The notes beneath the pieces were generated by a model. That model was not told the origin of the DNA, did not search any database, and saw only the letters and a list, made by a program, of their open reading frames with translations. From the NCBI GenBank assembly GCA_963812915.1, contig CAWEXB010000013.1:62001-126000 (forward strand): 64,000 bases of DNA, in the 5' to 3' direction. Below, in pieces: positions 31,629 through 40,758 of this stretch. Numbering within the stretch: the stretch's first letter is position 1; each line of letters begins with the position of its first letter. Source of the DNA: JACVRW01 sp963812915 (lineage in GTDB: Bacteria; Actinomycetota; Thermoleophilia; Solirubrobacterales; Thermoleophilaceae). The position numbers and the translations under genes were made by a program.

Positions 31629-33340
31629 TGGCCGGACCCAACGGCGGTGTTCGGCAGCCCGTGCCGGGGGTCGAGGCGCGGGCCGGCAGGTTCCCGGGAC
31701 CTAGCTTGATTCCCAAGCTGACCGCGATCCAGCGCGAGCACGGCTGGCTGCCGCGCGAGGAGCTCGAGAAGCTGTCGCGCGACGAGCGCCGCCCGCTGTA
31801 CGAGATCGAGGGCGTGATCTCGTTCTATCCCCACTTCCGCACGGAGCTGCCGCGCAAGGTGGAGCTCACGGTGTGCCAGGACCTGAGCTGTTGGCTGCAG
31901 GGCGGCGAGGAGCGGCTCGCCGAGCTGCGGTCCCGCTACGGCGACGACGTCGAGGTCGAGTTCCACGAGGTCTCCTGCCTCGGCCGCTGCGACGTCGCTC
32001 CGGCCGTCGCGGTGAACGAGCGCCCGGCGCCGGTGGCGGAGGCGGAGACGCTGGTGGACGAGGCGCGGAGCGGGCCGCTCCCGCCGGCGGGCGCGCGGAG
32101 GAGCGGCGAGCGCTTCGCGAACGACCCCTACGAACCGGACGCGCGGGACTATCGCCTGCTGCGCGCGGTGCTGGCGGGCGAGCCGGCCGGCGAGAAGATC
32201 GTCTCCGAGCTGAATGAATCGGGACTGCGAGGCATGGGGGGCGCCGGCTTCCCCACGGGCAAGAAGTGGGACCTCGTAGCCAAGCAGGAGGCGCGCCCGA
32301 AGTACGCGATCTGCAACGCCGACGAGTCGGAGCCGGGCACCTTCAAGGACCGCCAGATCATGGCGGAGCAGCCGCACCTCGTGCTCGAGGGGATGCTGAT
32401 CGGCATGGTGGTGACCGGCACCGACAAGGGATGGGTCTTCATCCGTCACGAGTACGGCCCAGAAGAGGAGGTGATCCGCGCGGAGATCGAGCGGCTGCGC
32501 GGGATCGGGGTCCTCGACGGCACCAACCTCGAGCTCGACGTCTTCGTCTCGCCCGGCGGCTACATCCTCGGCGAGGAGTCGGCGCTGATCGAGTGCATGG
32601 AGGGCCACCGCGGCGAGCCGCGCAACAAACCGCCCTTCCCCGGCGTGTACGGGCTGTGGGGCAAGCCCACGCTCATGAACTCGGTCGAGACGTTCGCCCA
32701 CGTGCCGGTGATCCTCGAGCGCGGCGCCGACTGGTGGAACGCCCAGGGCGTGAATGACGGCACCGGGCTCAAGTTCTTCGCCGTCTCGGGCCACGTCGAG
32801 CGACCGGACGTCTACTGCGTGCCGATGGGCACCACGGCGCGCGAGCTCATCGAGCTCGCCGGCGGCGTATCGGACGGCGCCGGGCTGCTCGCCTACCAGC
32901 CGGGCGGCGCCTCCTCGAACTTCCTCGGACCTGAAGATCTCGACGTCCCGCTCGACTTCGGCCCCCTCCAGGAGGCCGGCTCGATGCTCGGGTCTGGCGC
33001 GGTTACGGTCATAGCCGAGGGCACCGACCTGCTCGCGGCGGGCACGAACGTGCTGCGCTTCTTCCGCAACGAGTCGTGCGGCAAGTGCGTGCCCTGCCGG
33101 GTGGGCTCGCACAAGGCGCACGAGATGCTGACCGAGGCGATGGCCACCGGCAACGGGCCGGCGGATTTGAAGGACCGCCTCACCGAGCTCGAAGCCACTG
33201 TGCGCCTCACGTCGATCTGCGGCCTGGGGCAGGTCGCCCTGGGGCCGGTGATGAGCGTCTTTGGGATGGAGCGGGGCGGGACCGAGGCGCGCCCGCACCC
33301 GCGCCCGCCGCGGTCCCCTGACCGCGCCAGCGGCTCCTGA
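31628..33340 (+). CDS. Formate dehydrogenase NADH subunit, NuoE-NuoF fusion
   Basis: A 570-aa diaphorase subunit. The N-terminal NuoE-like [2Fe-2S] domain (about 20-135) has LTVCQDLSCWLQ and EVSCLGRCDVAP. The NuoF-like part has the FMN loop GLRGMGGAGFPTGKKW, the NADH/FMN motif NADESEPGTFKDRQIM, and the [4Fe-4S] ligands SCGKCVPCRVGS and SICGLGQVALGP. It passes electrons between FDH and NAD+. Such NuoEF fusions are known in soluble NAD-dependent formate dehydrogenases and bifurcating hydrogenases. It is coupled by overlap to fdhA. No NuoG or hydrogenase subunit is adjacent. Confidence 0.93.
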   Translation: MAGPNGGVRQPVPGVEARAGRFPGPSLIPKLTAIQREHGWLPREELEKLSRDERRPLYEIEGVISFYPHFRTELPRKVELTVCQDLSCWLQGGEERLAELRSRYGDDVEVEFHEVSCLGRCDVAPAVAVNERPAPVAEAETLVDEARSGPLPPAGARRSGERFANDPYEPDARDYRLLRAVLAGEPAGEKIVSELNESGLRGMGGAGFPTGKKWDLVAKQEARPKYAICNADESEPGTFKDRQIMAEQPHLVLEGMLIGMVVTGTDKGWVFIRHEYGPEEEVIRAEIERLRGIGVLDGTNLELDVFVSPGGYILGEESALIECMEGHRGEPRNKPPFPGVYGLWGKPTLMNSVETFAHVPVILERGADWWNAQGVNDGTGLKFFAVSGHVERPDVYCVPMGTTARELIELAGGVSDGAGLLAYQPGGASSNFLGPEDLDVPLDFGPLQEAGSMLGSGAVTVIAEGTDLLAAGTNVLRFFRNESCGKCVPCRVGSHKAHEMLTEAMATGNGPADLKDRLTELEATVRLTSICGLGQVALGPVMSVFGMERGGTEARPHPRPPRSPDRASGS

Positions 33341-33342
33341 CC

Positions 33343-34578
33343 GTGGCCGCCAGGGGCCAGCGGGAGTTCTTCGCGGTCCGCACCCTCGGCGAGGCCCTCA
33401 CGGGGTTCCGGCCCAGCCGGCGGACGCGCGCCGACGCGACCGGACTCGAGGAGGCGCTTGGCCGCGTCCCCGCTGTGGCGGTCACAGCGTCGCATGCGCT
33501 GCCGGGGTTCGCTCGCGCGACCGTGGACGGCTTCGCCGTGCGCGCCGCAGACACCTACGGCGCCTCCGACGGGCTTCCCTCGTACCTGGAGCTGGTCGGC
33601 GAGGTGCGCATGGGTCGGCCGCCGGAGGTGGAGGTGCGTCTGGGGACGGCGGTGGCGATCGCCACCGGGGCGCCGCTCCCGCCTGGGGCCGACGCCGTGC
33701 TCATGGTGGAGCACACGCAGTCGGCCGCGCCGGAGCTGCTGGAGGTGCTGCGGCCGGTGGCGCCCGGGGACGGGATGGTGCGCGCCGACGAGGACGCCGC
33801 GCCGGGCGCCGAGCTCGCGGCCGCCGGGCGACCCCTGCGCGCCCAGGATCTCGGGATGCTGGCCGCCGGGGGCGTGACGGAGGTCACGGTTCACGCGCGG
33901 CCGCGGGTGACCATCGTCTCGACGGGCGACGAGCTCGTCCCGCCGGCCACGTCCGAGCTCGAGATCGGCCAGGTGCGCGACTCGACGGCGGTCGCCCTGG
34001 CCGCCCTGGTGCGCGACGCGGGCGGTGAGCCGCGCCACGCGGGGATAGTCCCCGACGATCCGGACGCGCTGGCCGCCACGCTTCGCGGCGCGCTCGACGG
34101 CAGCGACGTTCTCGTGGTCTCCGCCGGGTCGTCCGTGGGGGCGCGCGACGAGACGGCGGCGGCGATCGCCTCGCTCGGCGAGCCGGGCATCTGGTGCCAC
34201 GGGCTCGCCTTCCGCCCGGGCAAGCCGACCCTGCTGGCGGACTGCGGCGGAGTCCCTGTGATCGGTCTGCCCGGCAACCCGCGATCGGCGCTCGTGGTGT
34301 TCCGGGTCCTGGGCGTGCCGATCGTGCGACTCGTAGGCGGCTGCACGGCGCCACCGCCGGAGCCGACCGTGCACGCGCGCCTCGGCCGCGATTTGCCCTC
34401 GGCGTCCGGCCGGGTCGACGTCGTACAGGCCCGCGTGCGCGACGGCGTGGCAACCCCGCTCTTCGGATCGTCGTCGCTGCTCTCGATCCTCGCCGCCGCC
34501 GACGGCTACCTCGTCGTGCCTGAGGCCGCCACCGGCCTGGCGGCGGGTAGCGACGTGGAGGTCACGCTCTACCGCTGA
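33343..34578 (+). CDS. moeA: Molybdopterin molybdenumtransferase MoeA
   Basis: A 411-aa MoeA. Family motifs are visible: PGFARATVDGFAVRAADTYG, ATGAPLPPGADAVLMVEHTQ, PRVTIVSTGDELVPP, GSSVGARDETAAAI and GLPGNPRSALVVF. It inserts metal into adenylylated molybdopterin. The GTG start follows the FDH subunit stop by 2 nt, so it is in the operon. A second MoeA-type gene follows 21 nt after its stop. Confidence 0.93.
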   Translation: MAARGQREFFAVRTLGEALTGFRPSRRTRADATGLEEALGRVPAVAVTASHALPGFARATVDGFAVRAADTYGASDGLPSYLELVGEVRMGRPPEVEVRLGTAVAIATGAPLPPGADAVLMVEHTQSAAPELLEVLRPVAPGDGMVRADEDAAPGAELAAAGRPLRAQDLGMLAAGGVTEVTVHARPRVTIVSTGDELVPPATSELEIGQVRDSTAVALAALVRDAGGEPRHAGIVPDDPDALAATLRGALDGSDVLVVSAGSSVGARDETAAAIASLGEPGIWCHGLAFRPGKPTLLADCGGVPVIGLPGNPRSALVVFRVLGVPIVRLVGGCTAPPPEPTVHARLGRDLPSASGRVDVVQARVRDGVATPLFGSSSLLSILAAADGYLVVPEAATGLAAGSDVEVTLYR

Positions 34579-34599
34579 ACGGCGCGAGAGGATGTACCG

Positions 34600-36516
34600 G
34601 TGGCGCGCTCCACCCCCTTCATCCACGACGTCCCGGCCGCCGAGGCGCTCGCCGCCTGGGACGAGGCGTGCGCCGCCGCGGGCTGCCCCGCTCGGCTGGA
34701 GGCCGTGGGGATGCCGCTCGAGGAGGCGGTCGGGCGGGTACTCGCCGAGCCCGTCTGGGCCGGGCGGTCCTCTCCCCCGTTCGACGCGGCGGCGATGGAC
34801 GGGATCGCCGTGCGGGCCGCGGACACGATCGGGGCGAGCGAGACCGCGCCCGCGCGGCTCGACCCGGGCGCCTTCGAGGTGGTCGACACCGGCGACCCGA
34901 TGCCCGCCGGCTTCGACGCCGTGGTGATGCGCGAGGACGTGCACGAGGCCGAAGGACGCGGGGTCGAGCTGCGCGCCGCCGCGCCCCCCTACCAGCACGT
35001 GCGCTCGATCGGGGAGGACGTGAGCGCGACGGAGCTGCTGCTGCCGGCGGGCCACCGGCTCCGCCCCGTCGACGTGGCCGCGGCGGGCGCCGCCGGGGTC
35101 ACGGAGCTGGTCGTGAGGCGGCGCCCGGTCGTGGCGGTCATCCCGACCGGTGACGAGATCCGCCCGCTCGGAGGCGAGCTGCGCCCAGGGGACCTGCCCG
35201 ATACGAACTCGTTGATGCTCGCCGCGCAGGCCGAGGGCGCCGGCTGTCGGGCGATTCGCCACGCGATCGTGCCCGACGACTCCGACAGGATCGCCGCGGC
35301 CGTTCGGGAGGCCGCGGCCGACGCCGACCTCGTGATCGTGATCGCCGGCTCCAGCGCCGGGCGGGACGACTACACGGCGGCCGTGGTGGCGGAGGTCGGC
35401 ACCCTCGCCGTGCACGGCGTCGCGGTCAAGCCCGGCCACCCGGTGGTGCTCGGCGCGGCCGACGGCACGCCGGTGCTCGGCGCCCCGGGCTATCCCGTCT
35501 CCGCCGCGCTCACCTTCGACATCTTCGCCGCGCCGCTGCTCGCTCGGCTCGAGGGCGCGGCGCCGCCGGACTGGCCGCGCGCTCGCGCCCGGCTGGCCCG
35601 CAAGCTCCCCTCCGCCATGGGCGTGGACGACTGGGTACGGGTCCGGCTCGGCCGCGTACGCGGGGACCTCGTTGCCACCCCGCTCCCGCGCGGCGCCGGC
35701 GTGCTCACCTCGCTGGTGCGCGCCGACGGGCTGCTGGTCGTGCCCGCTCCGCTCGAGGGCCATCACGCCGGCGAGGAGGTCGAGGTGCGGCTGCTGCGCG
35801 GCGTGAGCGAGATCGAGCGGACCATCGTGGTCACCGGCTCGCACGACCTCGTGCTCGACCTCGCCGCCTCCGCGCTGAGGGAGCGCGACCCTCGCCTGAC
35901 GCTGGCCTCCTCCAACGTCGGCTCACTCGGGGGGCTCACGGCGGTGCGCGACGGCCTCTGCCACCTCGCCGGCTCGCACCTGCTGGACCCCGCGAGCGGC
36001 GACTACACGCTGCCCTATGTGGATCGGCTGCTGCCCGGCCGCGACCTGGCGGTGGTTCGGTTGGCGCACCGCGAGCAGGGCCTGATCGTCGCGCCCGGCA
36101 ACCCCCTGGGGCTGGCCGGGATCGGGGACCTCGTCCGGCCCGGACTCCGGTACGTGAACCGCCAGCGGGGCGCCGGCACGCGCGTGCTCCTCGACCACGA
36201 GCTCGCGCAGCACGGGATCGAGCCGAGCGCGGTGCACGGCTACGAGCGCGAGGAGCACACGCACCTGGCGGTCGCGGCCGCCGTTGCGGCCGACCGCGCG
36301 GACTGCGGCCTCGGCGTGCTCGCAGCTGCGCGCGCCTTCGGGCTCGACTTCGTGCCGGTCGCGTGGGAGCCGTACGACCTGGTGCTCGAGCGGATGACCG
36401 TCGAGGAGCCGCTGCTCGAGCCGCTGTGGGAGCTGCTCGCCGCGTCGGACTTCAGGGCGGCGGTCGACGGGCTCGGCGGCTACGACACCACCGAGATGGG
36501 ACGGCGGATCAGGTAG
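34600..36516 (+). CDS. MoeA-like protein fused to a periplasmic-binding-protein-like domain
   Basis: A 638-aa protein. The N-terminal part (about 1-400) is MoeA-like: FDAAAMDGIAVRAADTIG, DTGDPMPAGFDAVVMREDVH, VVAVIPTGDEIRPLGG, AGSSAGRDDYTAAVV and GAPGYPVSAALTFDIF. The C-terminal part (about 405-638) matches the PBP-like domain found in such fusions (IVVTGSHDLVLDLAASAL, GDYTLPYVDRLLPGRDLAVV, RYVNRQRGAGTRVLLDHEL). The PBP domain probably binds an oxyanion or cofactor precursor. MoeA-PBP fusions are known in archaea and some bacteria. The GTG start has a weak ribosome site. It is the last gene of the island. Confidence 0.9.
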   Translation: MARSTPFIHDVPAAEALAAWDEACAAAGCPARLEAVGMPLEEAVGRVLAEPVWAGRSSPPFDAAAMDGIAVRAADTIGASETAPARLDPGAFEVVDTGDPMPAGFDAVVMREDVHEAEGRGVELRAAAPPYQHVRSIGEDVSATELLLPAGHRLRPVDVAAAGAAGVTELVVRRRPVVAVIPTGDEIRPLGGELRPGDLPDTNSLMLAAQAEGAGCRAIRHAIVPDDSDRIAAAVREAAADADLVIVIAGSSAGRDDYTAAVVAEVGTLAVHGVAVKPGHPVVLGAADGTPVLGAPGYPVSAALTFDIFAAPLLARLEGAAPPDWPRARARLARKLPSAMGVDDWVRVRLGRVRGDLVATPLPRGAGVLTSLVRADGLLVVPAPLEGHHAGEEVEVRLLRGVSEIERTIVVTGSHDLVLDLAASALRERDPRLTLASSNVGSLGGLTAVRDGLCHLAGSHLLDPASGDYTLPYVDRLLPGRDLAVVRLAHREQGLIVAPGNPLGLAGIGDLVRPGLRYVNRQRGAGTRVLLDHELAQHGIEPSAVHGYEREEHTHLAVAAAVAADRADCGLGVLAAARAFGLDFVPVAWEPYDLVLERMTVEEPLLEPLWELLAASDFRAAVDGLGGYDTTEMGRRIR

Positions 36517-36552
36517 TTCTCGGCGCCGCAGCGGACCGGCCGGCGAACGAAG

Positions 36553-37143
36553 CTAGACAGGCGACGAGGCGTCGCCGCCGGACGCCAGCTCGAGCGCCCG
36601 GGCCCGGGCCTCGCTCGCCCGGCGCCGCGCCGCGCGGGCGCGATCCACCGCGGCGTCGCCGGCCCGCTGCGACAGGTTGATCTCGACGAGCGCGGCCGCC
36701 GCGGCGCCCGCCGCTTCCGCCAGCACGGCGCCCGTCAGGGCGTCGCCCCGCACGCTCGGGCTGCTCGCGCGGGCGACCTCGGCCGCCAGGACCGCCGTTT
36801 CGGCCGCCGCCTCCGCGATCGCGAGCGGCGGCTCGCTCGCCTCGGTCAGGGTGCTCTCGAGCCGCTCCTCGCGCGATGGATCGTCCCGAGGCAGGCGCAA
36901 GGCCGCGAGCACCGGCCCGTAGGAGGTGAGCTCCCGCTCGGCCAGCTCGAGCGCCTGCCGCCGCAGCCCGCTGGCCCGCTCGGCGCCGTCACCGGAGACT
37001 CCCGCGAGGCGCGCCGCCATCTCCACCAGCGCGGCGGCGAGCGCGCACGCGATCGCGGCCGAGGAGCCACCTCCGGGCGCCGGGCTCGCCTCCGCCACCT
37101 CCTCGAGGAAGCGGCCGAGCGGCTGCTCCGCGAGGCCGGTCAC
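36553..37143 (-). CDS. Cyclodeaminase/cyclohydrolase family protein (FTCD-C-like)
   Basis: A 196-aa helical protein of the formiminotransferase-cyclodeaminase C-terminal family. Motifs: FLEEVAEASPAPGGGSSAAI, ACALAAALVEMAARLAG, and a helical AETAVLAAEVARASSPSVRG. In characterised members this fold converts 5-formimino-THF to methenyl-THF, or hydrolyses methenyl-THF (FchA). The start is a GTG at 37143. It lies between the Mo/W island and a GcvT-like gene, on the opposite strand to both. Its linkage with folate-type genes fits a C1 role. Confidence 0.82.
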   Translation of the reverse strand: MTGLAEQPLGRFLEEVAEASPAPGGGSSAAIACALAAALVEMAARLAGVSGDGAERASGLRRQALELAERELTSYGPVLAALRLPRDDPSREERLESTLTEASEPPLAIAEAAAETAVLAAEVARASSPSVRGDALTGAVLAEAAGAAAAALVEINLSQRAGDAAVDRARAARRRASEARARALELASGGDASSPV

Positions 37144-37230
37144 CCCGGTGATGCTAGAAAATCTCGCTTGAGCGCTCGTGGGGCGCTCGATAGGGTCGCT
37201 GCACAAATTCGTCCAGTGGAGAGGAGAGCG

Positions 37231-38361
37231 ATGTCGACGACAGCGCTGCAGCGGAGCGCCTTCTACGACGTGCAGGATCAGCTCGGGGCCGAATGGACAG
37301 ACTGGGAGGGCTGGGCCTGGGCCGACCACTTCGGCGACGCCGAGGCCGAGCACCGCGCGACCCGCGAGGCCTCCAACATCTGGGACGAGTCGCCGCTGCG
37401 CAAGTGGGACATGAAGGGTCCCGATGCGCTGAAGCTCGCCGACGTGCTCTTCACGAACGACATGGCCGCCCTGGAGGTCGGGCAGGTCCGCTACGGGGCG
37501 ATCTGCGACGAGGACGGCCAGATGATTATGGACGGCACGATCTTCAAGTACGCCGATGACCACTGCTTCTCGATCACGAGCTACGACTCCGACCTCGACT
37601 GGTTCAGGAAGGTCGCCTCCGACCGCGGGCTCGACGTGCAGGTCGAGGACGTGACCGCCGCCATGCCGCACCTCCAGGTCCAAGGCCCGAAATCGCGTGA
37701 GATCCTCGCCCCGATCATCGACGGCACGGATCTCTCCCAGCTGCGCTACTTCCGCTTCATTCCCGAGGGCGTCAAGGTGGGTGGGGTGCCGTGCATGGTC
37801 TCCCGCACGGGCTACTCCGGCGAGCTCGGCTACGAGCTGTACTGCGAGCCCGCGCACGCCGCGGACCTCTGGAACGCCGTGCTCGAGGCGGGCCGGCCCC
37901 ACCGGATGCGGCCGATCGGGCTCTCCGCGATCGAGACGCTCCGGATCGAGTCAGGCCTCCTCTTCCCCGACGTCGACTACTTCCAGCACAAGACCGACCC
38001 GTTCGAGGTGCGGCTCGACAAGCTGGTCAAGCTCGACAAGCCGGGCGACTTCATCGGCAAGGAGGCTCTCGGGCGGATCGCGCAGGAGGGCACGCCTCGC
38101 CTTCTCATAACACTCCGGGTCGAGGGCGACGAGACGCCCGAGTACGGCGCCGCCGTCACGAAGGACGGCAACGAGGTGGGGATCGTGCGGAGCCCGGCCA
38201 ACAGCCCGACCTTCGGCGAGCAGCTAGCCATGGCCGCGATCGACCGTGAGCTCGCCGGCGAGGGGACGAAGGTCGAGGTCGCGCTCGGGGACGCCACCGT
38301 GTCGGCGACCGTCGGGCCGTTCCCGTTCTATGACACGCAGAAGGCCCGGCCCCGTGCCTGA
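37231..38361 (+). CDS. GcvT/aminomethyltransferase family protein (folate-binding demethylase-like)
   Basis: A 376-aa protein of the GcvT fold. The ATG at MSTTALQRSAF has a good GGAGAGCG ribosome site; an upstream in-frame ATG is rejected. It shows YDVQDQLGAEWTDWEGW, DVLFTNDMAALEVGQVRYG, the folate-family segment ILAPIIDGTDLSQLRYFRF, SRTGYSGELGYELYC and GLSAIETLRIESGLLFPDVD. This type includes glycine-cleavage T protein and THF-dependent demethylases (dimethylsulfoniopropionate, vanillate). No gcvH/gcvP is nearby, so a demethylase is at least as likely. It overlaps or abuts a class V aminotransferase. Confidence 0.85.
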   Translation: MSTTALQRSAFYDVQDQLGAEWTDWEGWAWADHFGDAEAEHRATREASNIWDESPLRKWDMKGPDALKLADVLFTNDMAALEVGQVRYGAICDEDGQMIMDGTIFKYADDHCFSITSYDSDLDWFRKVASDRGLDVQVEDVTAAMPHLQVQGPKSREILAPIIDGTDLSQLRYFRFIPEGVKVGGVPCMVSRTGYSGELGYELYCEPAHAADLWNAVLEAGRPHRMRPIGLSAIETLRIESGLLFPDVDYFQHKTDPFEVRLDKLVKLDKPGDFIGKEALGRIAQEGTPRLLITLRVEGDETPEYGAAVTKDGNEVGIVRSPANSPTFGEQLAMAAIDRELAGEGTKVEVALGDATVSATVGPFPFYDTQKARPRA

Positions 38362-38362
38362 T

Positions 38363-39511
38363 ATGAAGAAAGGGCTTCCGACCCTGGCCCCGCCCGAGCG
38401 GCTGCTCTGCGGGCCCGGTCCGTCGAATGTCGAGCCGTCGGTGGTCGACGCCATGCGCAAGCCGATTCTCGGCCACCTCGACCCGGACCTGCACGACATC
38501 CTGCTCGAGGTCGTCGACATGCTGCGCCGCGTCTGGCGCATGCCCGACGGCGGGCTCGTGCTGCCACTCCACTGCACCGGAACCGCCGGCATGGAGGCCG
38601 GGATAGCGAATCTCCTCGAGCCGGGCGACACGGCGATCGTGGCCCGCTCCGGCTACTTCGGTCGCCGCATCGCGGAGATCGCGCGGCGCTGCGGCGCCGA
38701 GGTGATCGCCGTCAACGCGGATTGGGGCGAGGCAGTCCCGAACGAGCGCATCGTCCAGGAGGTGGACCGCAACCCCCGCGCCCGCCTCGTTGCCGTGGTT
38801 CACGCCGAGACCTCGACGGGCGTGGAGCACCCCTTGGCGGAGCTCGCCGCGGAGCTCCGCTCGCGTGAGGTGCTCTTGATGGCCGACTGCGTGACCTCGC
38901 TCGGAGGGGTGGAGGTGGACGCCGGCGGCTGGGGAATCGACTACGCCTACTCCTGCACGCAGAAGTGCCTGGCGGCTCCGCCCGGGATGTCGCCGTTAGC
39001 GCTGTCCGAGGCCGCTCTCGAGCGAATCCGGACCCGACGGACGCCGGCCCCGTTCTCCTTCGACCTGCTCCTCCTCGAGAAGTATTGGGTCGAGCGGCCG
39101 GCCGCTTACCACCACACGGCGCCCGTCCTCGCCATCTACGCGCTGCACGAGGCGCTGCGCCTGTCGCTCGAGGAGGGGTTGGAGGCGCGATGGGCCCGGC
39201 ACGCCGAGGCCGGCGCCCACCTCCAGCGGCAGGTCACGGGCCGCGGGCTCGAGCTGCTCGCGGACCCCGAGCACCAGCTGGCACCGCTCACCGCGGTGCG
39301 CGTCCCCGACGGGGTCGACGGCCAGGAGATCCAGGGGCGCCTGCTGCGCGAGCACGGAATCGAGGTGGGCGGCGGCCTCGGACCGGCGGCGCCGGCCATG
39401 TGGCGAATCGGGCTGATGGGCCGCAACGCGACGGTCGAGACCGCCGATCGCGTGGTGGAGGCGTTCGACGCCGTGCTGCCCCGTGAAACGAGGCTGACCA
39501 CGACGATTTGA
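38363..39511 (+). CDS. Class V aminotransferase (serine/alanine-glyoxylate type)
   Basis: A 382-aa PLP enzyme of the serine-pyruvate / alanine-glyoxylate aminotransferase group. Motifs: LLCGPGPSNVEPSVVDAMRK, HCTGTAGMEAGIANLLEPGD, VVHAETSTGVEHPL, ADCVTSLGGVEVDAGGWG and the PLP lysine in YSCTQKCLAAPPGMSP. It would move an amino group to glyoxylate or pyruvate. The ATG at 38363 is chosen; a GTG three codons upstream overlaps the GcvT stop. With the GcvT-like and cyclodeaminase genes it forms a small glycine/serine/folate cluster. A GC hairpin terminator follows directly. Confidence 0.88.
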   Translation: MKKGLPTLAPPERLLCGPGPSNVEPSVVDAMRKPILGHLDPDLHDILLEVVDMLRRVWRMPDGGLVLPLHCTGTAGMEAGIANLLEPGDTAIVARSGYFGRRIAEIARRCGAEVIAVNADWGEAVPNERIVQEVDRNPRARLVAVVHAETSTGVEHPLAELAAELRSREVLLMADCVTSLGGVEVDAGGWGIDYAYSCTQKCLAAPPGMSPLALSEAALERIRTRRTPAPFSFDLLLLEKYWVERPAAYHHTAPVLAIYALHEALRLSLEEGLEARWARHAEAGAHLQRQVTGRGLELLADPEHQLAPLTAVRVPDGVDGQEIQGRLLREHGIEVGGGLGPAAPAMWRIGLMGRNATVETADRVVEAFDAVLPRETRLTTTI

Positions 39512-39529
39512 GCAGCGCCGCGCGCTGCT
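39511..39529 (+). terminator. Hairpin at the end of the aminotransferase gene
   Basis: AGCAGCGC-CGC-GCGCTGCT is a perfect 8-bp stem with a 3-nt loop, beginning at the last base of the TGA stop. There is no U-tract, as is common for high-GC genomes. Confidence 0.5.
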
Positions 39530-39742
39530 GATTCGGCGGGCGCGGGTTACCGAGTCATCTAGGGGGTCGTATACGCCCCCCAAGTGACACGGTGCACAGG
39601 CACCCGCGACCGAGCCCGTCAACGACGCGCCAGATCCCGTCGTTCAGGCGGGCCGTGCGGTGGCGCGATCACGCCTATGCTGAGCGTCGCCGATGTCCTC
39701 CTTCCTCGCTTCCCGCAGCCATCCGCCGGGGCCGCCGTCCTC

Positions 39743-40726
39743 ATGAGCGGCGAGCTGCGGGTGGTTGCCTTCGGGGGCGGGACTGGCCTGCCGGTGCTCC
39801 TGCGGGGGTTGCGGGACACGGTTCGCGACGGCATCACCGCGGTCGTCACGGTCACTGACGACGGCGGCTCTAGCGGACGCCTACGGCAGGAGCTCGGGGT
39901 CGCGCCGCCCGGCGACGTGAGGAACTGCCTGGTGGCATTGGCCGGCCGCAGGAGGCTGGCCGAGGTCTTCGACTACCGGTTCGAGGGCGGCGGCGACCTG
40001 CGCGACCATGCGGTCGGGAACATCATCATCGCCGCGCTCACCGACATCTCGGGGGGATTCTTCGAGGGTGTCCAGCGCGCCGCTCGGCTGCTGAGGATCA
40101 CGGGCAGCGTCTATCCGGCGGCCACGGAGAGCCTCACCCTGATCGTGCACTACGCCGACGGAACCGTCACCCGGGGCGAGGGCGCGATGCACGAGGTCGG
40201 TCCGGCGATCGTCAAGGTCGCCGTCGAGCCGGAGGGCGCCGCCGCGCCGTCCGAAGTCATCCGGGCAGTACACGCGGCGGACGTGGTGGTCCTGGGTCCG
40301 GGGAGCCTGTTCACGAGCACGGTTCCAGCGCTACTCGGCAGGGGAGTGCGGGAGGCGCTTCAGACCTTCACCGGTCCCGTCGTCTACGCGGCCAACCTCA
40401 TGACCCAGCCGGGCGAGACCGCGGGCTTCACGGTCTCCGACCACCTGCGGGCGATTGCGGAGCACACGGGAACCGTGATCACCGACGTGCTCGTCCCCTC
40501 CGAGCGACTGCCGGACCCCGCACTGTCGCGCTACCGCGCGGAGGGCGCCACGCCGGTGGACATCGATCGCGAGGAAATCGAGCGCCTCGGCATCCGCATC
40601 CGCGAGGCGCGGCTGCTCTCCGAAACGATGTCGGCCGAGATCCGCCACGATCCCAAGCGCCTGGCGCGCGCCGTCCGCGAGGTCGCTCGCCTCGCCCGCC
40701 GTCAGGCCGTCGATTCGCCCGCGTAG
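39743..40726 (+). CDS. Gluconeogenesis factor YvcK / CofD-like UDP-GlcNAc-binding protein
   Basis: A 327-aa protein of the YvcK family. It starts MSGELRVVAFGGGTGLPVLL and contains VTVTDDGGSSGRLRQELG, PPGDVRNCLVALAG, LRDHAVGNIIIAALTD, VVVLGPGSLFTSTVPALL and VYAANLMTQPGETAGF. In Bacillus and mycobacteria (CuvA) it binds UDP-GlcNAc and supports cell-envelope growth on some carbon sources. The usual neighbours whiA and rapZ are not seen, so it is an orphan. The ATG at 39743 is chosen; upstream in-frame starts (for example MLSVADV) are not supported by a ribosome site. A palindromic GGGGGTCGTATACGCCCCC lies 163 nt upstream. Confidence 0.9.
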   Translation: MSGELRVVAFGGGTGLPVLLRGLRDTVRDGITAVVTVTDDGGSSGRLRQELGVAPPGDVRNCLVALAGRRRLAEVFDYRFEGGGDLRDHAVGNIIIAALTDISGGFFEGVQRAARLLRITGSVYPAATESLTLIVHYADGTVTRGEGAMHEVGPAIVKVAVEPEGAAAPSEVIRAVHAADVVVLGPGSLFTSTVPALLGRGVREALQTFTGPVVYAANLMTQPGETAGFTVSDHLRAIAEHTGTVITDVLVPSERLPDPALSRYRAEGATPVDIDREEIERLGIRIREARLLSETMSAEIRHDPKRLARAVREVARLARRQAVDSPA

Positions 40727-40758
40727 ACCGCTCCCGAGACGGATACGATCCACCACTA

